Positions 34,401-43,143 of a stretch of 64,000 nucleotides of DNA are shown piece by piece. The position numbers were made by a program, and so were the translations under genes. This stretch comes from Amycolatopsis marina. Lineage in GTDB: Bacteria > Actinomycetota > Actinomycetes > Mycobacteriales > Pseudonocardiaceae. The DNA is taken from contig NZ_FOKG01000009.1 of NCBI RefSeq assembly GCF_900111885.1, positions 241,241 to 305,240 on the forward strand, in the 5' to 3' direction. The first letter of the stretch is position 1, and each line of letters starts with the position of its first letter. The notes under the pieces are model-generated. The model made no database searches. It saw nothing but the letters and a program-made list of their open reading frames with translations, and was not told the DNA's origin.

Positions 34401-35054
34401 TCAGGTCCGAGGACACCGCTTCCAGGCGAAGTGGTAGGTCGTGTTGATGCTGCCGTCGGTCGAGTCCATCGTCATGAAACTCGTCGTCTTCGTCGGATCC
34501 GACGAACCCGCGCTGACCCGGAGTTCGGTGTTGATGTTGAAATTGCGCTCCTCCCCGCAGGGTTTGTAAACCAGCTGGGCAACGTCGACCGTGTCCGTGG
34601 CCTGCCAGTTGTCACTGACCGGGCCACGGTAGGTGTGGGAGATCGGCGTTGTCTGCGACATACCCTGGAAGTAGTAGCTGGCCTTCTCCATACCGGTGGC
34701 GCCCCGTTCCAGATGCGCGAAGCCCCGGTAGTCGGCCTGCGCGATTGCGTAGGTGAAGCCCTGTGGCACGTGCACGATCAGGGCCAGTTGGCAGTTCTTC
34801 CGGAAGTCAGTCGGTTTCGCATCTGGGCCGACCTGGGCGAGGTAGTTGCTGTAGGTCACGGTGAATGCCTTGTTGTCCGGTGAGACCGCGGTGGCCGCGG
34901 TGCCGATCGGACAGCCGGAGCCGTTGACCGTGACGACGTCGATGACGATCTCGTCGAGCGGGGGATTGTCGAAGTGCGTTCCTTGCGTAGTGCCGGCTAC
35001 AGGTGATGTAGCTGACGACAGGGCCAAGGCGGCAGCCGCTAACATGGCAAGCAT
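34401..35054 (-). CDS. Secreted DUF4360 protein, paralog 1
   Basis: 217 residues. A short signal peptide (MLAMLAAAALALSSATSPVAG) is followed by a DUF4360-type domain with the hallmark VNGSGCPIGTAATAVSPDNKAFTVTYSNYLAQVGP and the paired cysteines of RKNCQLALIVHVPQGFTYAI and WKRC. It is a close paralog of the neighbouring gene at 35157-35792. AGGAG stands six bases before the ATG. Function of the family is unknown; it occurs mainly in fungi and actinobacteria as small exported proteins. Confidence 0.82.
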   Translation of the reverse strand: MLAMLAAAALALSSATSPVAGTTQGTHFDNPPLDEIVIDVVTVNGSGCPIGTAATAVSPDNKAFTVTYSNYLAQVGPDAKPTDFRKNCQLALIVHVPQGFTYAIAQADYRGFAHLERGATGMEKASYYFQGMSQTTPISHTYRGPVSDNWQATDTVDVAQLVYKPCGEERNFNINTELRVSAGSSDPTKTTSFMTMDSTDGSINTTYHFAWKRCPRT

Positions 35055-35156
35055 CGTTATCTCCTGACTCGAAGTTCGTTCACGGACGGTCGGCCTTTCC
35101 GCACGGGAAGCGGCCGTGGGACGGTGCTGCGCTCATTCGCGCAAGCCTCGGTGAAC

Positions 35157-35792
35157 TCAGGACGTGCATCGCTTCCAGGCGAAGTGGTACTTCGTGTTCA
35201 CGCCCCCGTCCGTCGAGTCCATGGCCATGAAGCTGGTCGAGCGCGAATCCGAGGAGCCTGCGCCGACGCGCAGTTCGGTGTTCACGTTGAGGCCGCGGTT
35301 CTCGCCGCACGGTGCGAAAACCAGTTCCGTGACGTTCTTCTTGTCGGTGGTCTGCCAGTTGTTGCTGTACGGCCCCGCGAACGAGTGGCTGATCCGGCTC
35401 GTCGGAGAGGTTCCCTGGATGTAGTAGCTGGCCTGCTGTAGACCGTTCGCGCCGCGCGCCAGGTGCGCGAAGCCGCGGTAGTCGGCCTGGGCGATGGCGT
35501 AGGTGAAGCCATGTGGCACGTGGACCAGCAGATTGAGCTGGCAGTTCTTGCGAAACTCGGTTGGATCGGCCCCTGGTCCCACCTGGGCGAGATACTCGCT
35601 GTAGGTCACGGTGAAGGCGGTGTTGTCAGGTGCGACGGCGACGGCCGCCGAACCGCGGGGGCAGCCGGAACCGTTCACGGTTTGTACGTCGACGGTGATT
35701 TTGTCATCAGGGGGTGGATCGAGGGCAGAAGCGGACGCTGGTGAAAATGCAGTGGAGACGGCCATGGCGGCAGCAGCGATTACGGGCAGCAT
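35157..35792 (-). CDS. Secreted DUF4360 protein, paralog 2
   Basis: 211 residues with signal peptide MLPVIAAAAMAVSTAFSPASA and the DUF4360 core VNGSGCPRGSAAVAVAPDNTAFTVTYSEYLAQVGPG. Cysteines are at equivalent places to paralog 1, including the C-terminal WKRC. The two genes are tandem on the same strand with a 102-bp gap, so they probably arose by local duplication and may be co-transcribed with the intradiol dioxygenase upstream (57-bp gap). GGAAGG precedes the ATG by six bases. Confidence 0.83.
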   Translation of the reverse strand: MLPVIAAAAMAVSTAFSPASASALDPPPDDKITVDVQTVNGSGCPRGSAAVAVAPDNTAFTVTYSEYLAQVGPGADPTEFRKNCQLNLLVHVPHGFTYAIAQADYRGFAHLARGANGLQQASYYIQGTSPTSRISHSFAGPYSNNWQTTDKKNVTELVFAPCGENRGLNVNTELRVGAGSSDSRSTSFMAMDSTDGGVNTKYHFAWKRCTS

Positions 35793-35849
35793 GACTAACC
35801 TTCCAAAGTAGACAGTCGATTCGATAAATGGCCGGAATGCGCAGGAACG

Positions 35850-36527
35850 TCAGACGTTGAGAACGAAATCGAAGGCACCGTTACGGGTGCCGTCGGGGTT
35901 GTTGCTGATCTCCATCAGCAGGCGCGAGTCGAAGATCGGGTCGCGCGGATTGCGCGGCTCGCCGGGAAAGTAGAGCTGCGTGGTGAGGATCCGCTGGTAC
36001 GGCGCCTGCACTTTGACGTGGATGTGCCGAGTCCGGCCGGGATAGAGGCCGGGCCAGATCGTGGTGAGGGAGAAGTCGCCATTCGGGTTGGTGTACTGGT
36101 GGCCGCGCAGACGGTAACCGCGGTTGTCGTAGACGCCGCTCGCGTCGCACTGCCAGAAGTCCAGCAGCACCCGCTCCAGCGGCAGGCAGGTCCGTGCGGC
36201 GAAGATCCGGCCGGTCACCGTGAGCACCGTGCCGTGGATGCCCGGCTCGAGCAGCGACCTTCGCGCGGGCGAGTTCGGTTTGAAGTACGGGCCTTCCGTT
36301 TGTGGCGGTGTGGGGTCGTCGCCGTCGTCGCACTCGGGTGTCGGCTCCAGCGAGGACGGTTTTGTGTGTTCGGTCGTGGCGCCGGTTGCGCCCGCCGTGG
36401 CGGCCGTTGTCAGGGCGATCGCGGGCAGAGTGGCGGCAGCCGCCGCCAGGTGGAGGAAGTGCTTACGGTCAATCGATTTCGGGCCGTTCTGAACCTCCTC
36501 CTGTGGAGTTGCCTTCTCGTCAGTCAC
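35850..36527 (-). CDS. Exported intradiol ring-cleavage dioxygenase-like protein
   Basis: 225 residues from the GTG at 36527, which has AAAGGAGC five bases upstream. The N-terminus (KSIDRKHFLHLAAAAATLPAIALTTAATAGA) looks like an export signal, possibly Tat-related although only one Arg is present. The catalytic domain belongs to the intradiol dioxygenase family. GVYDNRGYRLRGHQY and GLYPGRTRHIHVKV supply the Tyr, Tyr, His, His set that binds Fe(III) in protocatechuate 3,4-dioxygenase-type enzymes. Secreted members act on catechols released from lignin or humic material. With a chitinase and DUF4360 proteins next door, an extracellular biopolymer role is likely; substrate unknown. Confidence 0.85.
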   Translation of the reverse strand: MTDEKATPQEEVQNGPKSIDRKHFLHLAAAAATLPAIALTTAATAGATGATTEHTKPSSLEPTPECDDGDDPTPPQTEGPYFKPNSPARRSLLEPGIHGTVLTVTGRIFAARTCLPLERVLLDFWQCDASGVYDNRGYRLRGHQYTNPNGDFSLTTIWPGLYPGRTRHIHVKVQAPYQRILTTQLYFPGEPRNPRDPIFDSRLLMEISNNPDGTRNGAFDFVLNV

Positions 36528-36839
36528 GGAATGCTCCTTTCTCCGGCCAATAAAGGTTGGGCACAAACCGGCCGGCCGTGCGGAGAGGGAGGGTGGAGAA
36601 TAGGAAAGCAGAATGCGATAAAGATCACAACCGTCGCAGGTAGTGGTCCAACTGCCGTAACCACTTATTTCGTCAGTGGTACGGCCCCCGTGGTGTAACC
36701 CGTATTCTTCCGGGAATCCGCGGTGGCTGCGCGGGGACTGCGGATCAATACTTAAGTACTTACTCCGCGTCCACGCCTTGCTTTAAATAGGGAACTTTGC
36801 CATAAAGCTGTGGACGGATCCCGGACGAAGGAGGCCGAC
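36528..36839. promoter_or_regulatory. 312-bp divergent intergenic region between the dioxygenase and the chitinase
   Basis: No gene is visible. The region is more A+T-rich than its surroundings, especially 36600-36690 and 36745-36810. It contains a TACTTAAGTA palindrome at 36749-36758, and TGGTCCAACT near 36647 that only loosely resembles the repeat operators of Streptomyces chitinase genes. It presumably holds both promoters. The chitinase ribosome site AAGGAGG lies at its right end. Confidence 0.5.
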
Positions 36840-37919
36840 GTGGCTACCAGGAAGAGGCTGCTGCTCGCTGCCGGCCTCACGGTTGCGCTCTCTGTGACGC
36901 TTTTAACCGGTCAGATCGCTGCAGGCAGCGACATCCACGCTGCACCGGCGGGGGCCCAGGGGGAAGTCTGCCCCGGGAAACCGAAGCCCACGGGGAAAGT
37001 GCTGCACGGGTACTGGGAGAACTGGGACGGCGCGGCTAACGGTGTGCACCCGCCGCTGGGTTGGACTCCGATCACCGACCCACGTATTCGCGAGCACGGC
37101 TACAACGTGGTCAACGCGGCGTTCCCGGTCATTCGTTCGGATGGCACCGTGCTGTGGGAAGACGGGATGGACCGGACCGTCAAGGTCGCCACGCCCGCCG
37201 AGATGTGTGCTGCGAAGGCCGCCGGTCTCACGATTCTGCTGTCGATCGGTGGCGCGACGGCCGGTATCGATCTCGGTTCGCGAGCTGTGGCCGATAGATT
37301 CATCGAGACAGTGGTACCGATTCTGCAGAAATACAACTTCGACGGAATCGACATCGATATCGAAACCGGTCTCGTCGGCAGTGGAAACATCAATCAGTTG
37401 TCGACCTCGCAGGCCAACCTGATGCACATCATCGACGGCGTGCTCGCCAGGATGCCGGCGAACTTCGGCCTCACCATGGCGCCGGAAACGGCCTATGTCA
37501 CCGGCGGCAGCGTGACCTACGGTTCGATCTGGGGTGCGTACCTGCCGATCATCAAGAAGTACGCCGACAACGGGCGACTGTGGTGGCTCAACATGCAGTA
37601 CTACAACGGCAGCATGTACGGCTGCTCCGGCGACTCCTACCAAGCGGGTACGGTCCGCGGATTCATCGCCCAGACCGACTGCCTGAACCAGGGACTCGTC
37701 ATTCAGGGCACCACCATTCGTGTCCCCTACGACAAGCAGGTTCCCGGTTTGCCCGCTCAGCCGGGCGCTGGTGGTGGCTACATGTCGACAAGTCTGGTCG
37801 CGCAGGCGTGGAACAACTACGGCAGCGCGCTGAAGGGCCTGATGACCTGGTCCATCAACTGGGACGGGTCGAGGAACTGGACCTTCGGCGACAACGTCAG
37901 GGCACTGCAGCGGCGGTGA
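36840..37919 (+). CDS. Secreted GH18 chitinase
   Basis: 359 residues from the GTG at 36840 (AAGGAGG five bases before it). The signal peptide is KRLLLAAGLTVALSVTLLTGQIAAG. The single catalytic GH18 domain starts with LHGYWENWDG. ILLSIGGAT is the second conserved strand, and DGIDIDIE at residues 168-175 places the proton donor at Glu175. The end of the barrel shows GLMTWSINWDG. No carbohydrate-binding module is present, unlike many Streptomyces chitinases. It should hydrolyse chitin to chito-oligosaccharides outside the cell. Confidence 0.93.
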   Translation: MATRKRLLLAAGLTVALSVTLLTGQIAAGSDIHAAPAGAQGEVCPGKPKPTGKVLHGYWENWDGAANGVHPPLGWTPITDPRIREHGYNVVNAAFPVIRSDGTVLWEDGMDRTVKVATPAEMCAAKAAGLTILLSIGGATAGIDLGSRAVADRFIETVVPILQKYNFDGIDIDIETGLVGSGNINQLSTSQANLMHIIDGVLARMPANFGLTMAPETAYVTGGSVTYGSIWGAYLPIIKKYADNGRLWWLNMQYYNGSMYGCSGDSYQAGTVRGFIAQTDCLNQGLVIQGTTIRVPYDKQVPGLPAQPGAGGGYMSTSLVAQAWNNYGSALKGLMTWSINWDGSRNWTFGDNVRALQRR

Positions 37920-37962
37920 AATGCAGTGGAACGGACGACGGTGCACCTGGCAGGCTCGCGGG

Positions 37963-38472
37963 GTGACTGATGCGCCAGAGCGGCCGGAGCCGTCCAAGGT
38001 CGGGACCGAACGTGAGCAGCTGACCGGTTTCCTCGATCACCAGCGGGCCACTGTGGTCTGGAAGGCCAGCGGCCTCACCGACGAGCAGGCGCGTCAGAAG
38101 CTGGTGCCCAGCGAACTCACCACGATCGCCGGTCTGCTGGCACATCTCACGTGGGTGGAGCAGTACTGGTTCGGGGTGGTGCTGGATTCGCTGCCCGACA
38201 CCTGGCGGGAGGCGTTCGAGGCCGATCAGGACGCGGAGTTCCGCGTCGCGGACCGAACCCCGGTCTCCCAGTTGATCGCCGGCTACGAGGCGGAGTGCGA
38301 GCGGAGCAGGGAGGTCGCGGCGAAGCTCGATCTCGACCAGGAGATGGCCACGCCGCGCGGGCACCCGATCACGCCACGCTGGGTGCTGATGCACATGATC
38401 GAGGAGACCGCCCGACACGCGGGGCACCTGGATCTGCTGCGCGAACTCACCGACGGGCTGACCGGCCAGTAG
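37963..38472 (+). CDS. DinB-like (DUF664) protein
   Basis: 169 residues from the GTG at 37963; the frame remains open to 37921 but that stretch lacks a ribosome site and family similarity. The four-helix DinB/YfiT fold is suggested by the spaced metal-type histidines in GLLAHLTWVEQYWF and HMIEETARHAGHLDLLREL. Some relatives are thiol-dependent transferases (mycothiol or bacillithiol S-transferases). Its 3' end overlaps the converging DUF1295 gene by 26 bases. Specific function is not predictable. Confidence 0.82.
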   Translation: MTDAPERPEPSKVGTEREQLTGFLDHQRATVVWKASGLTDEQARQKLVPSELTTIAGLLAHLTWVEQYWFGVVLDSLPDTWREAFEADQDAEFRVADRTPVSQLIAGYEAECERSREVAAKLDLDQEMATPRGHPITPRWVLMHMIEETARHAGHLDLLRELTDGLTGQ

Positions 38473-39265
38473 TGCGCCTTCGCGGCGGTAGCGGGAAGAA
38501 CCCGCTGGTGCGTTCCACGTAGTAGGAGTACCCGGGCCGGGACTGCCGCAGGCCCTTCTCCAGCAACGGCTTCCCGGTCCCGCGCGCGAGCAGGAGCGTC
38601 ATCACCACGGGCGAGAGCACGGTCGCCACACCGACCCAACTGGTGCAGGCCAGCAGGTACAACCCCCACCACACGCAGGCGTCGCCGAAGTAGTTGGGAT
38701 GCCGTGAGTACCGCCAGAGACCGGTGTCGAGGACCTTTCCCGCGTTCTCCGGAGCCGCCCTGAATCGCCGCAGTTGTTCGTCGCCGATCACCTCGAACGC
38801 GAAGCCCGCGGCCCACACCGTGGCTCCCAGCCACAGCAGGGGAGCGAATCCGGTCTCCGCGCCGCCGGCCTGCGCGGCGAGCACCGGCAGGGACACGAAC
38901 CAGAGCACCGCGGCCTGCACGAGGTAGACCCGCAGGAAGATCCGTAACGCGGGATGGGCGCCACCGCGCTCCACCATCGCGGCATAGCGCGGGTCCTCCG
39001 GCCTGTCGCGGTTGCGCAGGTGCAGGTGGACAGCGAGACGGATGCCCCAGATGATCGTCAGTGCCGTTGCCAGGTAGCGGGTGGCTCCGCTGCCCGAGGT
39101 GAGCGCGAATCCCACCGCGGCGACCACGGCGAAGCCCAGGCCCCACAGCGTGTCGATCGTGTCGTAGCGGGGCCGTAGCCGGGCGATGACGAAGGTGAGT
39201 ACCACCGCGCCGAGGACGACCGCCGCAGTCACGGCGGCCAGCGCGGCGAAGCCGGACCAGTTCAT
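38447..39265 (-). CDS. DUF1295 membrane protein (steroid 5-alpha-reductase-like fold)
   Basis: 272 residues with about seven membrane helices and the family motif GLWRYSRHPNYFGDACVWWGLYL. Related proteins include isoprenylcysteine methyltransferases and steroid or fatty reductases. In M. tuberculosis the DUF1295 gene Rv0446c lies in the SigK regulon next to ufaA1, as here next to a cyclopropane synthase remnant. The ATG at 39265 overlaps the upstream stop by TGATG, so it was probably co-translated with that now-broken gene. Confidence 0.85.
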   Translation of the reverse strand: MNWSGFAALAAVTAAVVLGAVVLTFVIARLRPRYDTIDTLWGLGFAVVAAVGFALTSGSGATRYLATALTIIWGIRLAVHLHLRNRDRPEDPRYAAMVERGGAHPALRIFLRVYLVQAAVLWFVSLPVLAAQAGGAETGFAPLLWLGATVWAAGFAFEVIGDEQLRRFRAAPENAGKVLDTGLWRYSRHPNYFGDACVWWGLYLLACTSWVGVATVLSPVVMTLLLARGTGKPLLEKGLRQSRPGYSYYVERTSGFFPLPPRRRTTGRSARR

Positions 39266-40429
39266 CACCACTCCCTTGTCGACGCGAAACCGCTGCTGCC
39301 GTCCGGGTGCGGGCGCACCGCGAGGAACTGGTCGACGCCCATCCGGTTCTCCTCGAACGCGAGCGCACCGCCGACAAGGTAGAGCCGCCAGACCCGCGCG
39401 CCCCGCTCACCGATCAACGCCACGGCGTCGTCCCAGCGCCGCTCCAGCGTGTCCGCCCAGGCTCGCACCGTGCGCACGTAGTGCTCCCGCAGGGCGTGCA
39501 CGTCACGGAGCTCGAAACCTGCCCCTTCCAGGTGCTGTGCCGTCCGCGAGAGCGGGCGCATCGTCATGTCCGGCGCGATGTAGCGCTCGATGAACGCGCC
39601 CCCTCCCGGCGCCACGGTGCCGCGGGACATCTGTTGCAGCAGCGCCCGCCCTCCGGGCCGGAGCATGCGCAGCAGAGTGGCCGCGTAGTCCGGGTAGTTC
39701 TCCTCCCCGACGTGCTCGCCCATCTCCACCGAGGCGACCGCGTCGAAGGGCTGGTCGCGCAGGTCCCGGTAGTCCTGCCTGCGCACCTCCACCCGGTCGT
39801 CCAGGTCGAGTGTCGCGACCCGCGCCCGCACGTGCTGGGCCTGCTCGGCCGAGAGGGTGACGCCGACCGCGTGTACCCCGTGATGTTTGGCCGCGTGCAC
39901 CAGCAGTGCGCCCCAGCCGCAGCCGACGTCGAGCAGGCGCATACCAGGCCGCAGGTCCAGCTTGCGGCAGATCAGTAGAACGCGTTGCCGAGATCGTAGT
40001 GGAGCGCGATGGCGGAGGAGTCCCTGCGCAGGCTGTGCAGCCTGCCCCGCAGGCGCGCTTCCTCCACCGGCGGGCGGGGTGGCGGGCCGACCGCCCGAGC
40101 CGGACGGCCAGTGCCGCGGCCCTGCCCCAGCCACCGGCCCCGATCCGGACACCGCCGCCCCGCGACCGTGCGAGTGCCCACATCCGCCGGAAGCCCTCGG
40201 TGAGGTCGCCCTCCACGTCCAGATCGCCGGACACATAGGCCCTCGCCAGCCCCAGTTCGCCAGGGGAGTAGAGCAGCCATCGCGGCGCGCGCCGCGAGCG
40301 CAGGACCACCGTCGGTGCGTCCTCAGGGCCGACTCTGACGCCGTCCCATGTCCGTAGCCCGACCGGGAGGCCGGTGCCCAGCAACTCCTCGGCGAAGCCG
40401 GCGATCCTGTGGGCGTGAGTCGTCCGCAT
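39265..40429 (-). pseudogene. Cyclopropane-fatty-acid synthase-like gene (UfaA1-type), broken by a frameshift and an internal deletion
   Basis: Similarity to SAM-dependent cyclopropane/mycolic-type methyltransferases is spread over three frames. The N-terminal part (TTHAHRIAGFAEELLG ... LYSPGELGLARAYVSGDLDVEG) shifts frame around 40060-40110 into RLRGRLHSLRRDSSAIALHYDLGNAFY. A TGA at 39972-39974 follows at once. The third frame resumes as ICRKLDLRPGMRLLDVGCGWGALLVHAAKHHG and runs intact to the stop at 39267. The usual 30-35 residues between NAFY and ICRKL, which include a conserved YSCAY-type segment, are missing. The SAM loop LDVGCGWG and GEHVGEENY survive. A sequencing error could explain the first shift but not the deletion. 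The start ATG at 40429 is tentative. Confidence 0.78.
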
Positions 40430-40512
40430 ACCGGTTGTTCGGCGCGCGGTGACGGCCGGATTGGTCGGCGGCTCCCGCCAATCCACCTCGGTACCGGCGC
40501 CGAATCACCATC

Positions 40513-41790
40513 GTGCGGACCACCAGAGATCGTGTCGGCGTCGTCGGAAGCGGCGTCGCCGGGCTGACCGCGGCCTACCTGCTGCAGCGGGAGTACGACG
40601 TCGTCCTGTTCGAGGCCGACGACCGCCTCGGCGGGCACGCGCACACCCACGACGTGCCCAGTTCCACCGGCGGGACCATCGGGGTGGACTCCGGCTTCAT
40701 CGTGCACAACGAGCGGACCTACCCGAACCTGCTGCGGCTGTTCGGCGAGTTGGGGGTGCGCACACAGGACGTCGAGACGTCCATGAGTATCGGGTGCGCG
40801 GCGTGCGGACTCGAGTTCGCCGGAGCGAAGGGGTTCGGCGGCCTGTTCGCTCAGCGCCGCAACCTGCACAACCCCCGCTACCTGCGGATGCTCGCCGAGG
40901 TCAGAGGGTTCCACACGCATGCCCGCAGGGTCCTCGAAGGCAGTGACAGCGGTGCCGGTGGCGAACTCACCATCGCGGAGTTCCTGTCAGCCGGCCGGTA
41001 CTCGCGGTACTTCACCGACCACTTCATGCTGCCGGTGGTCGCCACCGTCTGGTCCGCAGGCCGGGCCGACACCGGGCGCTACCCGGCCCGCTACCTGTTC
41101 GAGTTCCTGAAGAACCACGGCATGTTGTCGGTCTCCGGCTCACCTCAGTGGCGGACGGTCGTCGGCGGGTCACGGCAGTATGTCGAGCGGGCCGCCAAGC
41201 AGGTCACCGCCGTGCACCTGTCGACGCCGGTGCGTTCCGTGCGCAGGCGGGCGCGCGGCGTGGAGATTCGCGACGACGCCGACTCGGTGCACCAGGTCGC
41301 GCACGCCGTGATCGCCACCCATCCCGACCAGGCGCTGCGCCTGCTCGAGGCGCCCACCCGTGCCGAGGCCAACCTGCTCGGCGCCTTCCGTTACTCCCGG
41401 AACGAGGCGTACCTGCACACCGATTCCAGCGCACTGCCCACCGCGCCCGGCGCCAGGGCCGCGTGGAACTACACCGCCTCCAGTTGTGGCGGTGACAACG
41501 GCGCGGCGCAGGTCAGCTACGACATGAACCGGTTGATGTGTCTCGACGAGACACGCGACCACGTGGTCACCCTGAACCCACCGGTTCCCCCTCCTGCCGA
41601 CGCGGTACTGGCCCACGCCGTCTACGAGCACCCCGTGTACACACCGGAGTCGGTCGCCGCGCAGCGCGGTCTGCCCGGACTCAATGACGGCGTGCTCGCC
41701 TACGCGGGCGCCTACCACGGCTGGGGCTTCCACGAAGACGGCTGCGCGGCCGGTGTCCGTGCCGCCCGATCGCTGGGGGTGCGTTGGTGA
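40513..41790 (+). CDS. FAD-dependent amine oxidase-family protein
   Basis: 425 residues. The dinucleotide-binding loop VGVVGSGVAGLTAAYLL and FEADDRLGGHAHTHDV at the N-terminus, and GWGFHEDGCAAGVRAA at the C-terminus, place it in the NAD(P)-binding/flavin amine oxidase family that accompanies CFA synthases. The M. tuberculosis counterpart is Rv0449c, in the SigK regulon. It diverges from the broken CFA gene by 83 bases, overlaps the DUF1365 gene by GTGA, and likely shares an operon with sigK and rskA. Confidence 0.88.
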   Translation: MRTTRDRVGVVGSGVAGLTAAYLLQREYDVVLFEADDRLGGHAHTHDVPSSTGGTIGVDSGFIVHNERTYPNLLRLFGELGVRTQDVETSMSIGCAACGLEFAGAKGFGGLFAQRRNLHNPRYLRMLAEVRGFHTHARRVLEGSDSGAGGELTIAEFLSAGRYSRYFTDHFMLPVVATVWSAGRADTGRYPARYLFEFLKNHGMLSVSGSPQWRTVVGGSRQYVERAAKQVTAVHLSTPVRSVRRRARGVEIRDDADSVHQVAHAVIATHPDQALRLLEAPTRAEANLLGAFRYSRNEAYLHTDSSALPTAPGARAAWNYTASSCGGDNGAAQVSYDMNRLMCLDETRDHVVTLNPPVPPPADAVLAHAVYEHPVYTPESVAAQRGLPGLNDGVLAYAGAYHGWGFHEDGCAAGVRAARSLGVRW

Positions 41791-42527
41791 GCGGCAGCGC
41801 GGGGGCCTACCTGTACGACTCCACGGTCGCGCACGTGCGGCGCATCGACCCGCCTGCGTCCTTCGCGCACCGGATGTACCTGTGGCTGGTGGATCTGGAC
41901 GTACCGCAGGCGCTGCCCGGCTGGCTACGCCCGTTCGCCCGCTTCGACGGCAGGGACCACTTCGACCCGGAGCAGCCGGGTGGCATCCGCGCCAAACTGG
42001 ACGCCTGGCTCGCCACCCGGGGCGTGGACCTCCAGGGTGGCCGGGTGCTCATGCTGGCCAGCGCGCGGGTGCTCGGCCATGTGTTCAACCCGATCACCGT
42101 CTTCTGGTGCCACCGCCCGGACGGTGCGCTGGAGTGCGTCGTCGCCGAGGTGCACAACACCTATCGCGGCAGGCACGCCTATCTGCTCCGTCCGGACGCG
42201 GAAGACAGGGCGAGCGCGGACAAGGAGTTCTACGTCTCGCCGTTCCAGAGCATCGACGGGCACTACCGGATGCACCTGCCCGAACCGGACTCGCGGCTCA
42301 TCGCCACGGTGGTGCTGCGAACGGGGGCGGGAGACACCGCGCTGGCGGCCATCGTGCGCGGAGTCCGTCGTCCCGCCACTATTCGATGGTTGGTCCGTAT
42401 GCTCCTGGCCAGGCCGTTCGTCCCGCATCGCGTTGCCGCGCTGATCCGCTGGCACGCGATCGGCCTTTGGGCCCGAGGGGCCCCGAGGCCACAGAGCATC
42501 TCGAGGGCGGGAGAACTTCATGGATGA
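41787..42527 (+). CDS. DUF1365 protein
   Basis: 246 residues; start GTG at 41787 overlaps the amine oxidase stop. The N-terminal YLYDSTVAHVRRIDPPASFAHRMYLWLVDLD and central LASARVLGHVFNPITVFWCHRPDG and VAEVHNTYRGRHAYLL are hallmarks of DUF1365 (Rv0448c-like). These proteins are always found with the amine oxidase and CFA synthase and probably help modify membrane fatty acids. The 3' end overlaps sigK by eight bases. Confidence 0.88.
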   Translation: MSGSAGAYLYDSTVAHVRRIDPPASFAHRMYLWLVDLDVPQALPGWLRPFARFDGRDHFDPEQPGGIRAKLDAWLATRGVDLQGGRVLMLASARVLGHVFNPITVFWCHRPDGALECVVAEVHNTYRGRHAYLLRPDAEDRASADKEFYVSPFQSIDGHYRMHLPEPDSRLIATVVLRTGAGDTALAAIVRGVRRPATIRWLVRMLLARPFVPHRVAALIRWHAIGLWARGAPRPQSISRAGELHG

Positions 42528-43143
42528 CTCCGCGAAGCGGGCCGCGCGGTCGGAGCGGTCACCGATCTCGGCGGTTCCGGACGGTCCGCCGTCCGCGCCG
42601 AGTGCCGAGGACCTGCTTGTCGCGGTGGGGCGCGGGGACGAGCGTGCCTTCGAACAGCTCTACGACCTGTTGGCCGGGCCGATCATGGGTCTCGTGCGCA
42701 GGGTGGTGCGCGATGTGGCGCAGTCCGAGGAGGTCACCCAGGAGGTGCTCGTCGAACTCTGGCGGACCGCGACCCGGTACTCCCCGGACCGGGGGAGCGC
42801 GATGAACTGGGCGATGACCCTGGCGCACCGAAGGGCCGTGGACCGGGTGCGCTCGGCCAGGGCGAGCACCGATCGCGAGCAGAAGGCCACCTTCGAGGCG
42901 GGTCGGGGCAGGCCGTTCGACGAGGTGGCCGAGGCGGTGAGCGGGCGGCTGGAGCGCCAGCAGGTGCGCAGATGTCTGTCGACCCTGACGGAACTGCAGC
43001 GCGAGTCCGTGCTGCTGGCCTACTACCAGGGATATACCTACCGCGAGGTCGCCGAGGTGCTGTCGGCCCCACAGGGAACGATCAAGACCCGGCTGCGGGA
43101 CGGCCTGATCCGGCTCCGAGACTGTTTGGGGGTGGCCGCATGA
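42520..43143 (+). CDS. sigK: ECF sigma factor, SigK-like
   Basis: 207 residues. Sigma region 2 spans FEQLYDLLAGPIMGLVRRVVRDVAQSEEVTQEVLVELWR and region 4 spans LTELQRESVLLAYYQGYTYREVAEVLSAPQGTIKTRLRDGLIRLRD. An N-terminal extension of about 30 residues precedes region 2. It is translationally coupled to an anti-sigma factor (ATGA). In M. tuberculosis SigK controls its own locus (amine oxidase, DUF1365, UfaA1, DUF1295) and the antigens MPT70/MPT83; the same gene set surrounds it here, while no MPT70-type gene is visible. Confidence 0.9.
   Translation: MDDSAKRAARSERSPISAVPDGPPSAPSAEDLLVAVGRGDERAFEQLYDLLAGPIMGLVRRVVRDVAQSEEVTQEVLVELWRTATRYSPDRGSAMNWAMTLAHRRAVDRVRSARASTDREQKATFEAGRGRPFDEVAEAVSGRLERQQVRRCLSTLTELQRESVLLAYYQGYTYREVAEVLSAPQGTIKTRLRDGLIRLRDCLGVAA

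Noticed and set aside
36640..36660. Possible Streptomyces-type chitinase operator
   Set aside because: TGGTCCAACT is a partial match and the second direct repeat is absent.
40513..40920. Upstream half of the 551-codon minus-strand frame as part of the cyclopropane synthase
   Set aside because: That part is antisense to the amine oxidase N-terminus and lacks similarity to the family; the true N-terminal half is in another frame.
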